From: Dokdonella sp.
Lineage (GTDB): Bacteria > Pseudomonadota > Gammaproteobacteria > Xanthomonadales > Rhodanobacteraceae
Direction of reading: 5' to 3'
DNA length: 64,000 nucleotides
Assembly: GCA_019634795.1 (NCBI GenBank)
Contig: JAHCAR010000003.1
Span: 204,716-268,715, forward strand
The stretch's first letter is position 1. Each line of letters opens with the position of its first letter. Below are positions 23,108 through 32,071 of the stretch, piece after piece. The translations under genes were made by a program, and so were the position numbers. The notes below the pieces were generated by a model. The model was not told the DNA's origin and did no database searches. It saw only the letters and a list, made by a program, of their open reading frames with translations.

Positions 23108-23307
23108 GGCGCACTCCTTTGTTGTGGGACTCCATTGTTGGGCCATTTGGTGGCACCGAGGGGGGCGCGCGAGGCCGGTTTATCGCGTCTTTCGCGGAGG
23201 TTTTTGCACACTTCGGGCGATTCCTCCCTCTCGAGCAATATTTGGACGCCTGGCTCGACATCCCTCCCGGCTTGTGAAGCGCTACACCGCACGTCAACAT
23301 CCGACAC
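23104..23307 (-). CDS. Possible small gene upstream of the interrupted ORF
   Basis: 67-aa open frame from a GTG (VSDVDVRCSASQAGRDVEPG ... LLEREESPEVCKNLRERRDK). Its stop overlaps the ATG of the interrupted gene (ATGA), the same coupling as seen throughout this island, which favours a real gene. No recognisable family, no clear ribosome-binding site, so the call rests on the overlap and charged composition. Confidence 0.35.
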   Translation of the reverse strand: MSDVDVRCSASQAGRDVEPGVQILLEREESPEVCKNLRERRDKPASRAPLGATKWPNNGVPQQRSAP

Positions 23308-23508
23308 CGATCATGCGCGATCTTGGGGGTTCGGCGGTCATGGTTTTGCCTTGGTTGCGACTGAGCCTGGTCGTGGACGATTCCACGAACGAAAGTTGCT
23401 GCTCGCGCGAGCTAGCTGTCATTGCGATGCAGAGATCCAACCCAAAAGAGGTGCGCGCGAATACGCGCGGGGGTCGAGCACCGACGCCAGTTTCTGGTAG
23501 AGCGCGAA

Positions 23509-23778
23509 TTACTGTTCGGGCGTGGTGTCAGTCGTCTCTTCGCTCTCGGGTACCTGAGCGGCAGGAATGTGCTGAGCCAACGCTTCAAGACGGCATTCAA
23601 AGTATTCACACAGCTTGTCGAGAATGTCAGTTCGCGTGACGTAGCCTCGGATATTCGCCATTCGAGACAAGGTCATACGATGAAGCCCTGTTTCCCGAGC
23701 GACTTCTTCCATGGTGATGATTCGACCGAGACGGAAGGACCGATCAGCGATGAGTTCTTTTAGTCGGTAGCGGATCAC
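23509..23778 (-). CDS. Cro/C1-type helix-turn-helix regulator
   Basis: 89-aa protein beginning VIRYRLKELIADRSFRLGR with a Cro/C1 HTH (ITMEEVARETGLHRMTLSRM) and a following helix DILDKLCEYFECRLEALAQH, the layout of compact XRE regulators. I use the GTG at 23,778 because family members begin MIRxRLKEL; the open frame extends 30 codons further without a family match. It is divergent from the HTH/integrase genes, with a promoter and palindrome in between, so it probably controls them and itself. Confidence 0.82.
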   Translation of the reverse strand: MIRYRLKELIADRSFRLGRIITMEEVARETGLHRMTLSRMANIRGYVTRTDILDKLCEYFECRLEALAQHIPAAQVPESEETTDTTPEQ

Positions 23779-23824
23779 TGCGACACCAGCATGAACGAAT
23801 GATGCTATGAAGTTACGTATTAGC

Positions 23825-23852
23825 TTGACAAGTTGCAAGCGTGTGCTACGGT
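23825..23852 (+). promoter_or_regulatory. Promoter for the HTH-integrase-HD operon
   Basis: TTGACA (23,825-23,830), 16-bp spacer, TACGGT (23,847-23,852). A consensus -35 with a fair -10, about 60 bp upstream of the first gene's ATG and just before an inverted repeat. Confidence 0.6.
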
Positions 23853-23858
23853 GCGTCA

Positions 23859-23884
23859 CGAATGACACTTTCTAGTGTCGTTCG
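23859..23884. promoter_or_regulatory. Inverted repeat, probable repressor operator
   Basis: CGAATGACACT-TTCT-AGTGTCGTTCG: 11-bp arms with one mismatch, located just downstream of the -10 and upstream of the HTH/integrase genes. Position and symmetry fit an operator for the divergent Cro/C1-type regulator. Confidence 0.6.
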
Positions 23885-23910
23885 CACCTCACTAGCATAG
23901 GATCTGCCCG

Positions 23911-24147
23911 ATGAACCCAACCTACCTTACTACCGACGAGCTGGCGGACCGGATTCGCTACGACGCTCGCACAATCCGCAATCAGCTAAAAGACTCGGTG
24001 TTGCTGGAGGGAGTTCACTACTTCCGCCCGTTCGGTGGCCGGAAGATGCTCTTTATCTGGGAAGCCATCGAACGCGACATGATGCTGGCTTCGCTCGCCA
24101 ATGCACCGCTGGTGCCACTGAGTGCGGGTGGCGTAGCTCATGGGTAA
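23911..24147 (+). CDS. Small winged/HTH DNA-binding protein (excisionase-like)
   Basis: 78-aa protein, MNPTYLTTDELADRIRYDAR then TIRNQLKDSVLLEGVHYFRPFGGRKMLFIWEAIERDM. This is an AlpA/excisionase-style helix-turn-helix followed by a wing. The integrase ATG lies inside its last codons (8-bp overlap), so the two are co-translated. Small HTH proteins in this position usually act as recombination directionality factors or integrase regulators; that role is inferred. Confidence 0.75.
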   Translation: MNPTYLTTDELADRIRYDARTIRNQLKDSVLLEGVHYFRPFGGRKMLFIWEAIERDMMLASLANAPLVPLSAGGVAHG

Positions 24148-25369
24148 GGTCCGAGCTCGAAAGGAGACTGGAAAGCTGTACTTCGACTTCGTCTACTTCG
24201 GCCAGCGTTGTCGGGAGCAGACGGCTCTCGAAGATACCCCTGCCAATCGCAAACGAGTTGGGGCAGTGATGAAGCGCCTTGATGCCGAGATTGCAGCCGG
24301 CGTTTTCGACTACCGAGCCAATTTTCCAAACAGCAAGAACGCGGACAAGCTGGAAGCCGGCTTCCAGGGTACGGAAAACGGCAACGGGGCGGACTTTCGA
24401 AACACTATGGGGGAGTCCGCTCAAGCCCATTCACCGTTGTTCTCGGACTTTTCCGAAACGTGGCTTGCCGAGAACGAAGTGCGGTGGCGCCGCACTACGC
24501 GCGGTCTGCGTAGGGACATGATTCGAAGTCACCTGCTGCCCAAGTTTGGCGCCAAGCGGGTAGGGCAGGTGACTCGTGCCGAGTTGCTTGAGTTTCGGGC
24601 AGAGCTGGCCAAGCGACGGGGCAAGCAGCCGGACTCGACAATCTCCCCCAAAACCGTCAACGAAGTCATGGGCGTTCTCAGCAATATTCTTGATGAGGCG
24701 GCAGATCGCTATGAATTCGTCAGTCCGGCACAGCGCATCAAGCGACTCAAGGTGCCTCGAAAGGACATTCAACCCTTCAGCCTCGACCAGGCAATCCGCA
24801 TTATCGATTCGGCAAGGTCTGATTTCCGCCACTACTTTGTCACCCGGTTCTTTACAGGAATGCGAAGTGGTGAGGTGCATGGCCTCAAATGGAATTTCGT
24901 GGATTTCGACCGACGGCAGATTCTGGTACGGGAAACCTTTACTCATGGCGAGCAAGACGGCACCAAGACCGATGGATCCATGCGCGAGATCACGATGAGT
25001 GAGCAGGTATTCGAAGCGTTGAAAGCCCAGCACGAGTTGACCGGACACTTGGGTGACTACGTGTTCAGTAGTAGGAATGGAATGCCCATCGACCTCGCAA
25101 ACTTCGTATCCAGGGTGTGGAACCCATTGCTCGATCACCTCGCGCTCAAGCGGCGTAGGCCATACCAGATGCGTCATACGGCGGCCACATTGTGGCTTGC
25201 GTCTGGCGAAAATCCCGAATGGATTGCGCGCCAGTTGGGTCATTCGACAACCGAGATGCTGTTCCGTGTCTATTCCCGCTATGTGCCGAATTTGACCAGG
25301 CGCGATGGATCAGCTTTCGAAAGCATGCTCAGAGAAAACGCTGTGCGCAAGGTGGAGGAACGGAAATGA
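24140..25369 (+). CDS. int: Tyrosine integrase with Arm DNA-binding domain
   Basis: 409-aa site-specific recombinase. The N-terminal about 65 residues (GKVRARKETGKLYFDFVYF, RCREQTAL) match the DUF3596-type arm-binding domain of phage and island integrases. A SAM-like core-binding domain follows (residues about 95-185), then the catalytic domain with Arg in FTGMRSGEVHGLKW, Arg in YQMRHTAATLW, His in QLGHSTTEM and the nucleophile Tyr in FRVYSRYV. The first His of the HxxR box is Tyr, a substitution I believe is frequent in this subfamily. It is coupled to the upstream HTH gene and to the downstream HD gene (ATGA). No att repeats for it were identified in the window. Confidence 0.93.
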   Translation: MGKVRARKETGKLYFDFVYFGQRCREQTALEDTPANRKRVGAVMKRLDAEIAAGVFDYRANFPNSKNADKLEAGFQGTENGNGADFRNTMGESAQAHSPLFSDFSETWLAENEVRWRRTTRGLRRDMIRSHLLPKFGAKRVGQVTRAELLEFRAELAKRRGKQPDSTISPKTVNEVMGVLSNILDEAADRYEFVSPAQRIKRLKVPRKDIQPFSLDQAIRIIDSARSDFRHYFVTRFFTGMRSGEVHGLKWNFVDFDRRQILVRETFTHGEQDGTKTDGSMREITMSEQVFEALKAQHELTGHLGDYVFSSRNGMPIDLANFVSRVWNPLLDHLALKRRRPYQMRHTAATLWLASGENPEWIARQLGHSTTEMLFRVYSRYVPNLTRRDGSAFESMLRENAVRKVEERK

Positions 25370-26202
25370 ACGCAATGAACAGCCAGCAAGCAAGATGCAT
25401 CCCTGCAGCAATTCTGAGCTGTCGGAATCCGCCTTCCGGGTCAAAGGAACCTGCACGTGTCCAGTTGATGAATGCGGATCTCACTCGAGAGGCAATCGAC
25501 TGGACGGAAACCTGGCTGATCGAGGACTCGTCGCGTGTGCATCTCGGGCTAGCAACCGTACTTGAAACTCGCGAGGGGGGTCGAGACGAGCTTATACTGC
25601 TGGATTGGAAATCCGACTCCAGCCTTGATCTGCTTGCGCTCTTGCCTGAAACGATCTGCCCGGTGGAGGGCACAGTGGCTCAGGTTCGCGAAGTTGTCGC
25701 AAACCTCAAAGTCCCGGAACTGCGGAACTTCGTCCTCCAGGTTTTCGAGCTCAAGGACGTATTCAAATATTTTTGGACGTGCCCAGCGTCCATTCGAAAT
25801 CATCACGAATTCGCAGGAGGTTTGGCCGTACACAGCCTGGAAGTGGTGACTGCGGTCACCCAGCTCAGGAATCTTGGACAGACGGATCTCTGCATCGCTA
25901 TCGTTTACGCATTGCTTCATGACGTGGGCAAGATTTGGAGCTACGAAAACGGGACGCTGACCGCCGAAGCTGCAGAGCTCGGTCACGAGCATCTCGGATT
26001 GGAGCGCATGCTGCCGTCACTTCAACGGCTTCGCCGCCAGTGGCCGAAAGGGGGATTGGTGCTCCATGGCCTATTTTCCGGCGGGGGATACCGTGAGGAC
26101 AAACGGCGCGGGCGTGCCATCGGGAAAATTGTTCGCTCGCTTGATGCCTTTAGTGCAGAGAAATACATGGCACGTCCGAAAAGTCAGAGATTCAAGAGTT
26201 GA
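25366..26202 (+). CDS. HD-domain phosphohydrolase-like protein
   Basis: 278-aa protein. After an N-terminal region of about 130 residues, an HD domain reads NHHEFAGGLAVHSLEV ... VYALLHDVGKIWSY ... ELGHEHLGLERML, with the metal-binding His, His-Asp and His spacing of YhaM / TraI_2-type proteins. YhaM is a 3'-5' exoribonuclease, and TraI_2 domains occur in mobile-element relaxases; which applies here is open. The start ATG overlaps the integrase stop (ATGA), so it belongs to the integrase operon. The HD pair is intact, so it is probably a nuclease or phosphohydrolase. Confidence 0.8.
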   Translation: MNAMNSQQARCIPAAILSCRNPPSGSKEPARVQLMNADLTREAIDWTETWLIEDSSRVHLGLATVLETREGGRDELILLDWKSDSSLDLLALLPETICPVEGTVAQVREVVANLKVPELRNFVLQVFELKDVFKYFWTCPASIRNHHEFAGGLAVHSLEVVTAVTQLRNLGQTDLCIAIVYALLHDVGKIWSYENGTLTAEAAELGHEHLGLERMLPSLQRLRRQWPKGGLVLHGLFSGGGYREDKRRGRAIGKIVRSLDAFSAEKYMARPKSQRFKS

Positions 26203-26385
26203 TCCACTTGATCTACGGCCGGTTTCGAAATCAGATCTTCAATGCATTTGTTGTATATTGATATTGAGCTACGTGTTCCCAGACTTCTGGTGATATAGGC
26301 CCGGTTGGCAGACAGATGAAAGATGGTCGCTCAACGATCTTTCTAGTGAAGCTGTGAGTCCGATGAGCAGGTTTCAGGAGAAGGT

Positions 26386-28254
26386 ATGAAAGGATTGCTT
26401 GTATTTCCAGATGACGTCGCGGCAGTTGACCTGTTGCACGCGGAGCCGCTTGCAAGAACCATCGTCGAAGTAATGCAGGCCCATCCGAAGCACGGACTAG
26501 TACTGGGCATCCATGGAGATTGGGGCGCAGGGAAGTCGACGGTTCTTTCGCTGGTGGAGAGTGGGCTGGCCAAGCAAAAGAGCGTGGCGACTCTTTGGTT
26601 CAACGGATGGGAGTACGAGGGCTTCGAGGATGCCAAGATCGCGATCTTGGAAGGGATTGTTCGGCACCTCCAGCAGAACGAGAAGTACTTCGAGAAGGCG
26701 AAGGACCACTTTCATCGCCTGCGCAAACGCATCGACTATATGAAACTGGCTCGAGCCGCCGTGGTCGGCGGTGCTGGAATGCTGGCGGCAGGTCCGGTGG
26801 GACTGGCATTGATGCTTCCCACATTGCTCGACCCCAACAAGGCGGGGGAGAACTTCGACAATGCGACGGGCATTTTCAAGGATGCCGATGGTAAGGACGA
26901 CCCACTTGATCTGCATGGCTTTCGCCGGGATTTCCTTGCCATGCTGGAAAAGGCTGACATCGCACAGCTGGTCGTACTCGTAGACGATCTGGATCGTTGC
27001 CTTCCAAAAACCGCTATTGGTACCTTGGAGGCCATACGGCTACTGATATCGGGAGAGCGCACTGTCTTCGTCCTTGCCTGTGACAGGTCCATGATCGAGT
27101 ACGCGGTACGTGAACACTTTCCTGAGCATCCGGGCATGAAGGGGGACGAGTATGCGAGGAAGTACCTCGACAAGCTGATTCAGATCCCATTCGTGCTTCC
27201 CGTGCTTGGTCCGCTTGAGGTCGGTATCTACGTGCAGTTGCTCCTGCTCGAGGGGATATTCGGCAGTGCCGATCCCGGTTTCATCAAAGTGCTGGAGCAG
27301 GCGAGGGAGTTATCCAAGAGGCCTTGGATCGACCAGCAGTTGGACATGGCGCCAATCCATGATGCTCTGTCGAAGAACGAGTCGGCAAAGGAACTGCATT
27401 CGCTGATGCTGGGCATTGCGCCGGTGCTGGCTGCAGGGACGGAAGGCAACCCGCGGCAGATCAAGCGCTTCATTAATGCGGTCTTCGTACGCCGACGGGC
27501 TGCGGAAGCACGCGGTTTGGCGGAGGAAGTTCAAATCGCTCCTCTGATGAAACTTATGCTGGCCGAGTATTTCCACCGTGACCTGTTCGATGCAATTGCC
27601 AGCGAGAGCCGCGATGGCGATGGCAACAGCAAACTCGCTCGGCAATTGGAGGCGCCGCCAGCGGAGGACGCTGCAACGAAGAAGAGGGGCGGCAAAACCG
27701 TAGAACCGGTAGAGAAAGGCGAAGCGGTTCGGAGCGATTTTATTAACGACCCCAAGATTGTAAAATGGGCGGCCTTGGAACCGAAGATTGCCGACCTTGA
27801 CTTACGGCCATACCTGTTCGTAATTCGCGATGCTAGGCTCGTGTCCGCATCCAATCTGCCCGCCGAGGTCGCCGAACTGGTCGGTTTGGTCGGACAAGGA
27901 AAGTCGCTACTCGCGGAGAAAGCCAAGGTACAAAAGCTGACGCCCGAACTACGCGGGCTACTCGCTTCGGAGCTGGCGACACGGCTGACCACGGCGACCG
28001 ATGCCAGCAGGCAGTCCGCCTCTGCCAAGGGCATGAAGGACCTGATAAACCTGGATCCTAGCGTCGCGGGTATTGTTGACAGGGCCTTCGTCTCGCTGCC
28101 TATCTCGGCCATTGGGACTTGGATATCCGACCTCAGTCAGTTGGTCGAGTCGGGGACCAACTTCAGGTTGTGGTTGCAACAGGCGGTCGAACACGGCGCC
28201 AACAGGCAGCTTGCCTCGTTGATCCAGGCGTTACTGTCGAAACGCAGCAACTAG
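26386..28254 (+). CDS. qatA: QatA: KAP-family P-loop NTPase of the Qat defence system
   Basis: 622-aa ATPase. Walker A GDWGAGKST (residues 44-52), Walker B LVVLVDDLDRC (about 200-210) and the KAP-type insert containing hydrophobic stretches (about 125-150) are clear. KAP NTPases are often membrane-associated. It is the first gene of a cluster whose order NTPase / unknown / QueC-like / TatD-like DNase is exactly that of QatABCD, an anti-phage system reported from large-scale defence screens. A CAGGAGAAGG ribosome-binding site precedes the ATG. The 183-bp leader (26,203-26,385) is AT-richer and probably holds the promoter. qatB follows after 10 bp. Confidence 0.93.
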   Translation: MKGLLVFPDDVAAVDLLHAEPLARTIVEVMQAHPKHGLVLGIHGDWGAGKSTVLSLVESGLAKQKSVATLWFNGWEYEGFEDAKIAILEGIVRHLQQNEKYFEKAKDHFHRLRKRIDYMKLARAAVVGGAGMLAAGPVGLALMLPTLLDPNKAGENFDNATGIFKDADGKDDPLDLHGFRRDFLAMLEKADIAQLVVLVDDLDRCLPKTAIGTLEAIRLLISGERTVFVLACDRSMIEYAVREHFPEHPGMKGDEYARKYLDKLIQIPFVLPVLGPLEVGIYVQLLLLEGIFGSADPGFIKVLEQARELSKRPWIDQQLDMAPIHDALSKNESAKELHSLMLGIAPVLAAGTEGNPRQIKRFINAVFVRRRAAEARGLAEEVQIAPLMKLMLAEYFHRDLFDAIASESRDGDGNSKLARQLEAPPAEDAATKKRGGKTVEPVEKGEAVRSDFINDPKIVKWAALEPKIADLDLRPYLFVIRDARLVSASNLPAEVAELVGLVGQGKSLLAEKAKVQKLTPELRGLLASELATRLTTATDASRQSASAKGMKDLINLDPSVAGIVDRAFVSLPISAIGTWISDLSQLVESGTNFRLWLQQAVEHGANRQLASLIQALLSKRSN

Positions 28255-28264
28255 GGGAAGAGTA

Positions 28265-29134
28265 ATGGGGACATCGGCAAGCTACGGCGGTCCGAAAGGA
28301 ACCAATCCACTGATTCCGTCCTGGGTGGACACGCCGCTTCCCGGCGAGGCAGCTGCGCCGGCCGGCGATGACGGGAAGCAGCCTCCCGACGGCGGCGAAG
28401 ACGCGTACGATGGTGAGCTCGACAGGCCACCGGCACCAGCACTTGATCCCAACAGGCTGAAACCCCTTCGTGCGGCAATCCGGATCTCGGCCCGCTCGGG
28501 TGGCTCTGAGATTCGGGCAATGCGCGCAGCGGCACGTCATTTCGTTAGCAAATCGATGGGCGGTGCCAGTCGGGGGGCGCAGCGGATGGGAGTGGCGCGT
28601 CGCGCCGGCGGCAGGTTGGTCCAGGCATTCTCGGCGCTCGCGGCAGGGGGCGTGTCGCAGTTGGCGCGGGTGCTGCGACTTGGATCGCTCGCGGGCCTGT
28701 CGACATCCCAAGTGTGGGATCGGCTTGCGGAGTTTGTTTGCTCCGACGGCGGATCGATCGATGAAGCCATCGTCAAGGCAGCGTTTTGTCAGACGCTGAA
28801 GCAGGAGATGGACAATGGAATGACGGATCTGCTCGACGCGAATTCAGAGCAGCTTGCATCTTTTTTCGAACGCTTCATCGGCGAATGCGTAATCGAAAGA
28901 CTTTCCCAGGAGGGTGGGAGTCTTCTGGAGCAGAACGGTGTTTCCGCGGCAGCGGCATTCGCCCACATGCAGACGCTTCGTTCGCTGGTATCCGTGTTCA
29001 TCGCTCAGCGGCTGGGTGCTCGTGCAGGGCACGGATTATCAGTGAAATACGATTCCCGCCGGATCGATGTGATTGTTGCTGGGACCCTGCGAGATGCGAT
29101 CGCGGCCGTCGGCGAATGGGGAGAAGGCGAATGA
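28265..29134 (+). CDS. qatB: QatB: defence protein of unknown function
   Basis: 289-aa protein beginning MGTSASYGGPKGTNPLIPSW, the N-terminal style of QatB proteins. A Pro/Asp-rich linker (about 25-65) precedes an Ala-rich helical domain with several amphipathic segments (HFVSKSMGGASRGAQRMG, LVQAFSALAAGGVSQLARVL). No enzymatic motif is seen. Its place between the KAP ATPase and the QueC-like gene supports the assignment; the biochemical role in the system is not established. The stop overlaps the qatC ATG (ATGA). Confidence 0.85.
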   Translation: MGTSASYGGPKGTNPLIPSWVDTPLPGEAAAPAGDDGKQPPDGGEDAYDGELDRPPAPALDPNRLKPLRAAIRISARSGGSEIRAMRAAARHFVSKSMGGASRGAQRMGVARRAGGRLVQAFSALAAGGVSQLARVLRLGSLAGLSTSQVWDRLAEFVCSDGGSIDEAIVKAAFCQTLKQEMDNGMTDLLDANSEQLASFFERFIGECVIERLSQEGGSLLEQNGVSAAAAFAHMQTLRSLVSVFIAQRLGARAGHGLSVKYDSRRIDVIVAGTLRDAIAAVGEWGEGE

Positions 29135-30492
29135 GCCGGCAACGGATAGTGCTGACGTGGAACGGGGAACTGCCGAGGAAGTTCCGTGGTAGATTTTCCT
29201 ATTCCGTCCAGCTTGCTGCGCAACAGAAGAAGGTACGCTTCGGGCTTCACCAACTGCTGCGAGAACTAAAGCTCCAACACCGGCGGCCGGATCCTGTTGC
29301 GCTGGAGCTCGCCTTCGTCGCGGTTGCGGTCTGGATTGCAGACACGCGCCTGTCGCGTGCGGAGTTCTCCGAGGACAATTGGACGCGCGAGATCGAAATT
29401 GTTGTGCCCGTAAGGAATCCGGGCGCGTGGGAGGAACATGCCGCGCAGCTAGCGAGAATCCTGGGCACGCTGAGCGGAGACATCTGGACGGTCAGGTTCT
29501 ATCGGGCTGACCAAGCGCTGCGCGCCTACATCAAGGACAAGTGCGCCGATGCGCGGCCTCGTCAAGATGCGCCGCCCATTGCGCTATTCTCGGGCGGGCT
29601 GGACAGCTACGTCGGAGCCATCGATGCACTTTGCGGGGACCGTGTCCAGCCCGTCTTCGTCGGTCAGACCGACGCCGGAAACTCCGTCACAGTAAATGAA
29701 CTGAAGGCGCTTCTGGAGCGAGGACGCGAAAGTCCCCTCGCGCTGTTCCGGTGGCAAATGTCCTGCAAGGCGGGCGACCTCGGAGAGGGGTTTTCTGGTA
29801 GCGGCGAGCTGACGATGCGGGCGCGTTCGTTCCTATTCTTTGCCGCCAGCGTCCTAGTTGCGACGGCACATGGAAGCAGAATGATTCTTGTCCCGGAAAA
29901 CGGTTTCATTTCCTTAAATGTGCCGCTCGATCCGTGGCGCTTGGGCGCGCTTACAACGCGAACGACGCATCCGTATGTGATCGCACGTTTCAACGAGTTG
30001 CTGGCCTCCCTCGGTCTGTCGGCTGCGTTGTCGAATCCTTTCCAAGGAATGACCAAGGGCGAGATGCTCGCGCAATGCGCAGATCGAAAACTTCTTCGAC
30101 AGGGGCTCGGTTCCACCGTTTCCTGCTCAAAGCCCAAGTGGGTGAGGCGCTATCGGGCCCAGCATGGAACTAGTCATTGCGGCGTCTGTTGGCCGTGCCT
30201 GATTCGACGAGCTGCCGTGCGGCGCGCGTTCCCTTCCTGGAGCGACCCGACCAGATATGTGAATGAACAATTGTCTCATTTGCACGACGAGCCCGGTGAA
30301 GCAGGGCATGTGGTCCGTTCGATCCAATACGGCCTCAACATTCTGCGTGAGCCGGACGCGAAGTTGCGCTTATCCTTGGCAACTGTGGCGCCGCTTCGGG
30401 ACGTGGAGGACCAGATCGCCGATCTCGTCGGTTGCGTGCGCAGAGGGCTGGCCGAGGTCGCGCGTGTAGTCGGATTGCGCGCGCCGAGATGA
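29131..30492 (+). CDS. qatC: QatC: QueC-like PP-loop protein of the Qat system
   Basis: 453-aa protein of the adenine-nucleotide alpha-hydrolase fold. The PP-loop SGGLDSYVGAIDAL (residues about 151-164) follows an N-terminal domain of about 140 aa absent from QueC itself. Near the C terminus, VSCSKP ... HCGVCWPCLIRRAA supplies the zinc cysteines of QueC-type enzymes. QueC makes preQ0, a 7-deazapurine; QatC is thought to modify a substrate by related chemistry. I start at MSRQRIVLTWNGEL, whose ATG overlaps the qatB stop; the frame is open upstream only because it runs through qatB in another frame. Confidence 0.92.
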   Translation: MSRQRIVLTWNGELPRKFRGRFSYSVQLAAQQKKVRFGLHQLLRELKLQHRRPDPVALELAFVAVAVWIADTRLSRAEFSEDNWTREIEIVVPVRNPGAWEEHAAQLARILGTLSGDIWTVRFYRADQALRAYIKDKCADARPRQDAPPIALFSGGLDSYVGAIDALCGDRVQPVFVGQTDAGNSVTVNELKALLERGRESPLALFRWQMSCKAGDLGEGFSGSGELTMRARSFLFFAASVLVATAHGSRMILVPENGFISLNVPLDPWRLGALTTRTTHPYVIARFNELLASLGLSAALSNPFQGMTKGEMLAQCADRKLLRQGLGSTVSCSKPKWVRRYRAQHGTSHCGVCWPCLIRRAAVRRAFPSWSDPTRYVNEQLSHLHDEPGEAGHVVRSIQYGLNILREPDAKLRLSLATVAPLRDVEDQIADLVGCVRRGLAEVARVVGLRAPR

Positions 30493-31235
30493 TGTCCACG
30501 CCAAGCCGTGTCGACGCACACTGTCATGTCGATCTGTTGGACAATTGGCAGGAAGTCATCCGCAAACTTGAACGTAGGGCGCAGTTCACGCTTGCCGTGA
30601 CTACAACGCCGAAGGCGTGGGCGACGGAGCAGGAGTTCGCGCGCCATTGCCGGTATGTTCGGATCGGGGTCGGCCTGCATCCGCAAGTGGTGCGTGAGCG
30701 TATGGCTGAACTCCCCCTTCTGGAGCGTGCGATCGGCGACAGTCGATTTGTGGGTGAAGTCGGGCTTGATGCATCGCCGATGCACAAGGACAGCCTTCCT
30801 GACCAGCGAAAGGTCTTGGGTCGGGTCTTTTCGGTCTGCACCGAAGTGCGGGGGCGCGTGCTGTCTTTGCACAGCTTGCGCGCGGCAGGCTTGATTTTGG
30901 AGATGCTCGAAGAAACCAAGGTACATGAGACGAATACCATCATCTTTCATTGGTTTACTGGTAGTGCATCGGAACTTAAGCGTGCCTTGTCTATGGGCGC
31001 GAAGATTTCTGTCAACGCTGACATGCTCCGAACCGAGAGAGGGAGATCGCACGCGCGCATGGCCGGACCAGAGTGCACTCTCACTGAGAGCGATGCTCCT
31101 TTTACGAGGGCGCACTCCTCGGTTGATGGGGTTCCTAACATGGAGCCAGCGATTAACGCTTTGGCTGAGTGTTGGGGCGTATCGGTACCAGTGGCTATGA
31201 GCAGCGTAGCGCACTTAGCTCACCGGTACTGGTAG
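30489..31235 (+). CDS. qatD: QatD: TatD-like metal-dependent DNase of the Qat system
   Basis: 248-aa TatD-family hydrolase (TIM barrel, two divalent metals). Metal ligands are visible in order: VDAHCHVDLL (His-x-His), VGEVGLDASP (Glu), LSLHSLRAAG (His), IFHWFTGS (His) and LTESDAPF (Asp). The catalytic set is complete. The start MMSTPSRVD overlaps the qatC stop (ATGA). In the Qat system the TatD homologue is expected to be the nuclease effector; the exact target is not known from sequence. Confidence 0.93.
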   Translation: MMSTPSRVDAHCHVDLLDNWQEVIRKLERRAQFTLAVTTTPKAWATEQEFARHCRYVRIGVGLHPQVVRERMAELPLLERAIGDSRFVGEVGLDASPMHKDSLPDQRKVLGRVFSVCTEVRGRVLSLHSLRAAGLILEMLEETKVHETNTIIFHWFTGSASELKRALSMGAKISVNADMLRTERGRSHARMAGPECTLTESDAPFTRAHSSVDGVPNMEPAINALAECWGVSVPVAMSSVAHLAHRYW

Positions 31236-31441
31236 TCATATGTTGCGTGGGAAGAGCGTACTGCTCTCTCGGGCCAAAAACAGTTCGACTCAAGGAGAAA
31301 CTAATCGCCGAATTTCCACTTTGCGTCGAGTTGCAGCTGTCGCCATCGGGCCAGCGCCCGACGCTCAGTATTTGACGACCGGCCAACGATGTCCGCCGAA
31401 GCCTAGGTAGTATCCAGTCGACTTGAAAGCATGGCGAACCT

Positions 31442-32071
31442 TTACCATGCAGAATTTACTCGAATTGGAGACAGCGGAACCTCCCGAACCTCACCCTTCT
31501 GGTTACCGATCGACAAGCTGGCCTGGATTTTCCAAGGTGATGGTCGGTACCAATCGCATGCGGCCGTGATCAAATCTTCGTTGGCGCGGCGCCGATAGAA
31601 ATCGTCAATGAGTTCGCGCGAGAGTGAGTTGTTTGGTAGATGCGCGTGCGATGCAGAAAGAGAAAAGACTTCGGGAAATGGTCGGGCCGCAGCTTTCGAT
31701 CTCTGAAGCATCCGTGGCGGGAAGTTCGCTTTTGGACGTTGGCGCTGCGCCTGTTCTTGGAACAAAGGTGCTTGAAAGTCGATGACCTTGTCACCTGCCT
31801 CCACCCAGCAATGAAACGCCTTGTCATCAGAAGCTACTCCGTACGGCGTTGGCAAGCCAAAAGCAATCACGTCCGCGCCGTCCATCGGAAGTCTATATGC
31901 GGCCGCACCAAATACAGGCACAGCGTGCGTTCCGTGGCGCATCTTCAAAAGTTCTGCGCCGATGATCCCAAAGTAGCTACAGGCTAAAGAGGGATCTCCA
32001 TCTTCGTTGAGAAGCAAGCCATGAATCACGCGGAAAATTCGCTCGTAGTCACGAAGCGTCAGCACGCTCAC
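31442..32071 (-). CDS. DUF2026-like protein, papain/transglutaminase-like fold
   Basis: 209-aa protein. ACSYFGIIGAELL, FHCWVEAGDKVIDFQAPLF and YRRRANEDLITAA match the DUF2026 pattern as I remember it. The order Cys (ACSYF), His (FHCWVE), Asp (DFQAP) is that of a papain- or transglutaminase-like catalytic triad. I use the GTG at 32,071 because a GGAG lies about 9 nt upstream; the frame is open for 14 further codons. It sits between the Qat system and an antitoxin-like gene, convergent with qatD across a 206-bp gap in which I see nothing. Defence role possible, not shown. Confidence 0.65.
   Translation of the reverse strand: MSVLTLRDYERIFRVIHGLLLNEDGDPSLACSYFGIIGAELLKMRHGTHAVPVFGAAAYRLPMDGADVIAFGLPTPYGVASDDKAFHCWVEAGDKVIDFQAPLFQEQAQRQRPKANFPPRMLQRSKAAARPFPEVFSLSASHAHLPNNSLSRELIDDFYRRRANEDLITAACDWYRPSPWKIQASLSIGNQKGEVREVPLSPIRVNSAW

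Noticed and set aside
23908-26202. Attachment-site repeats for the integrase at 24,140
   Set aside because: No direct repeat of useful length was found by eye near the module.
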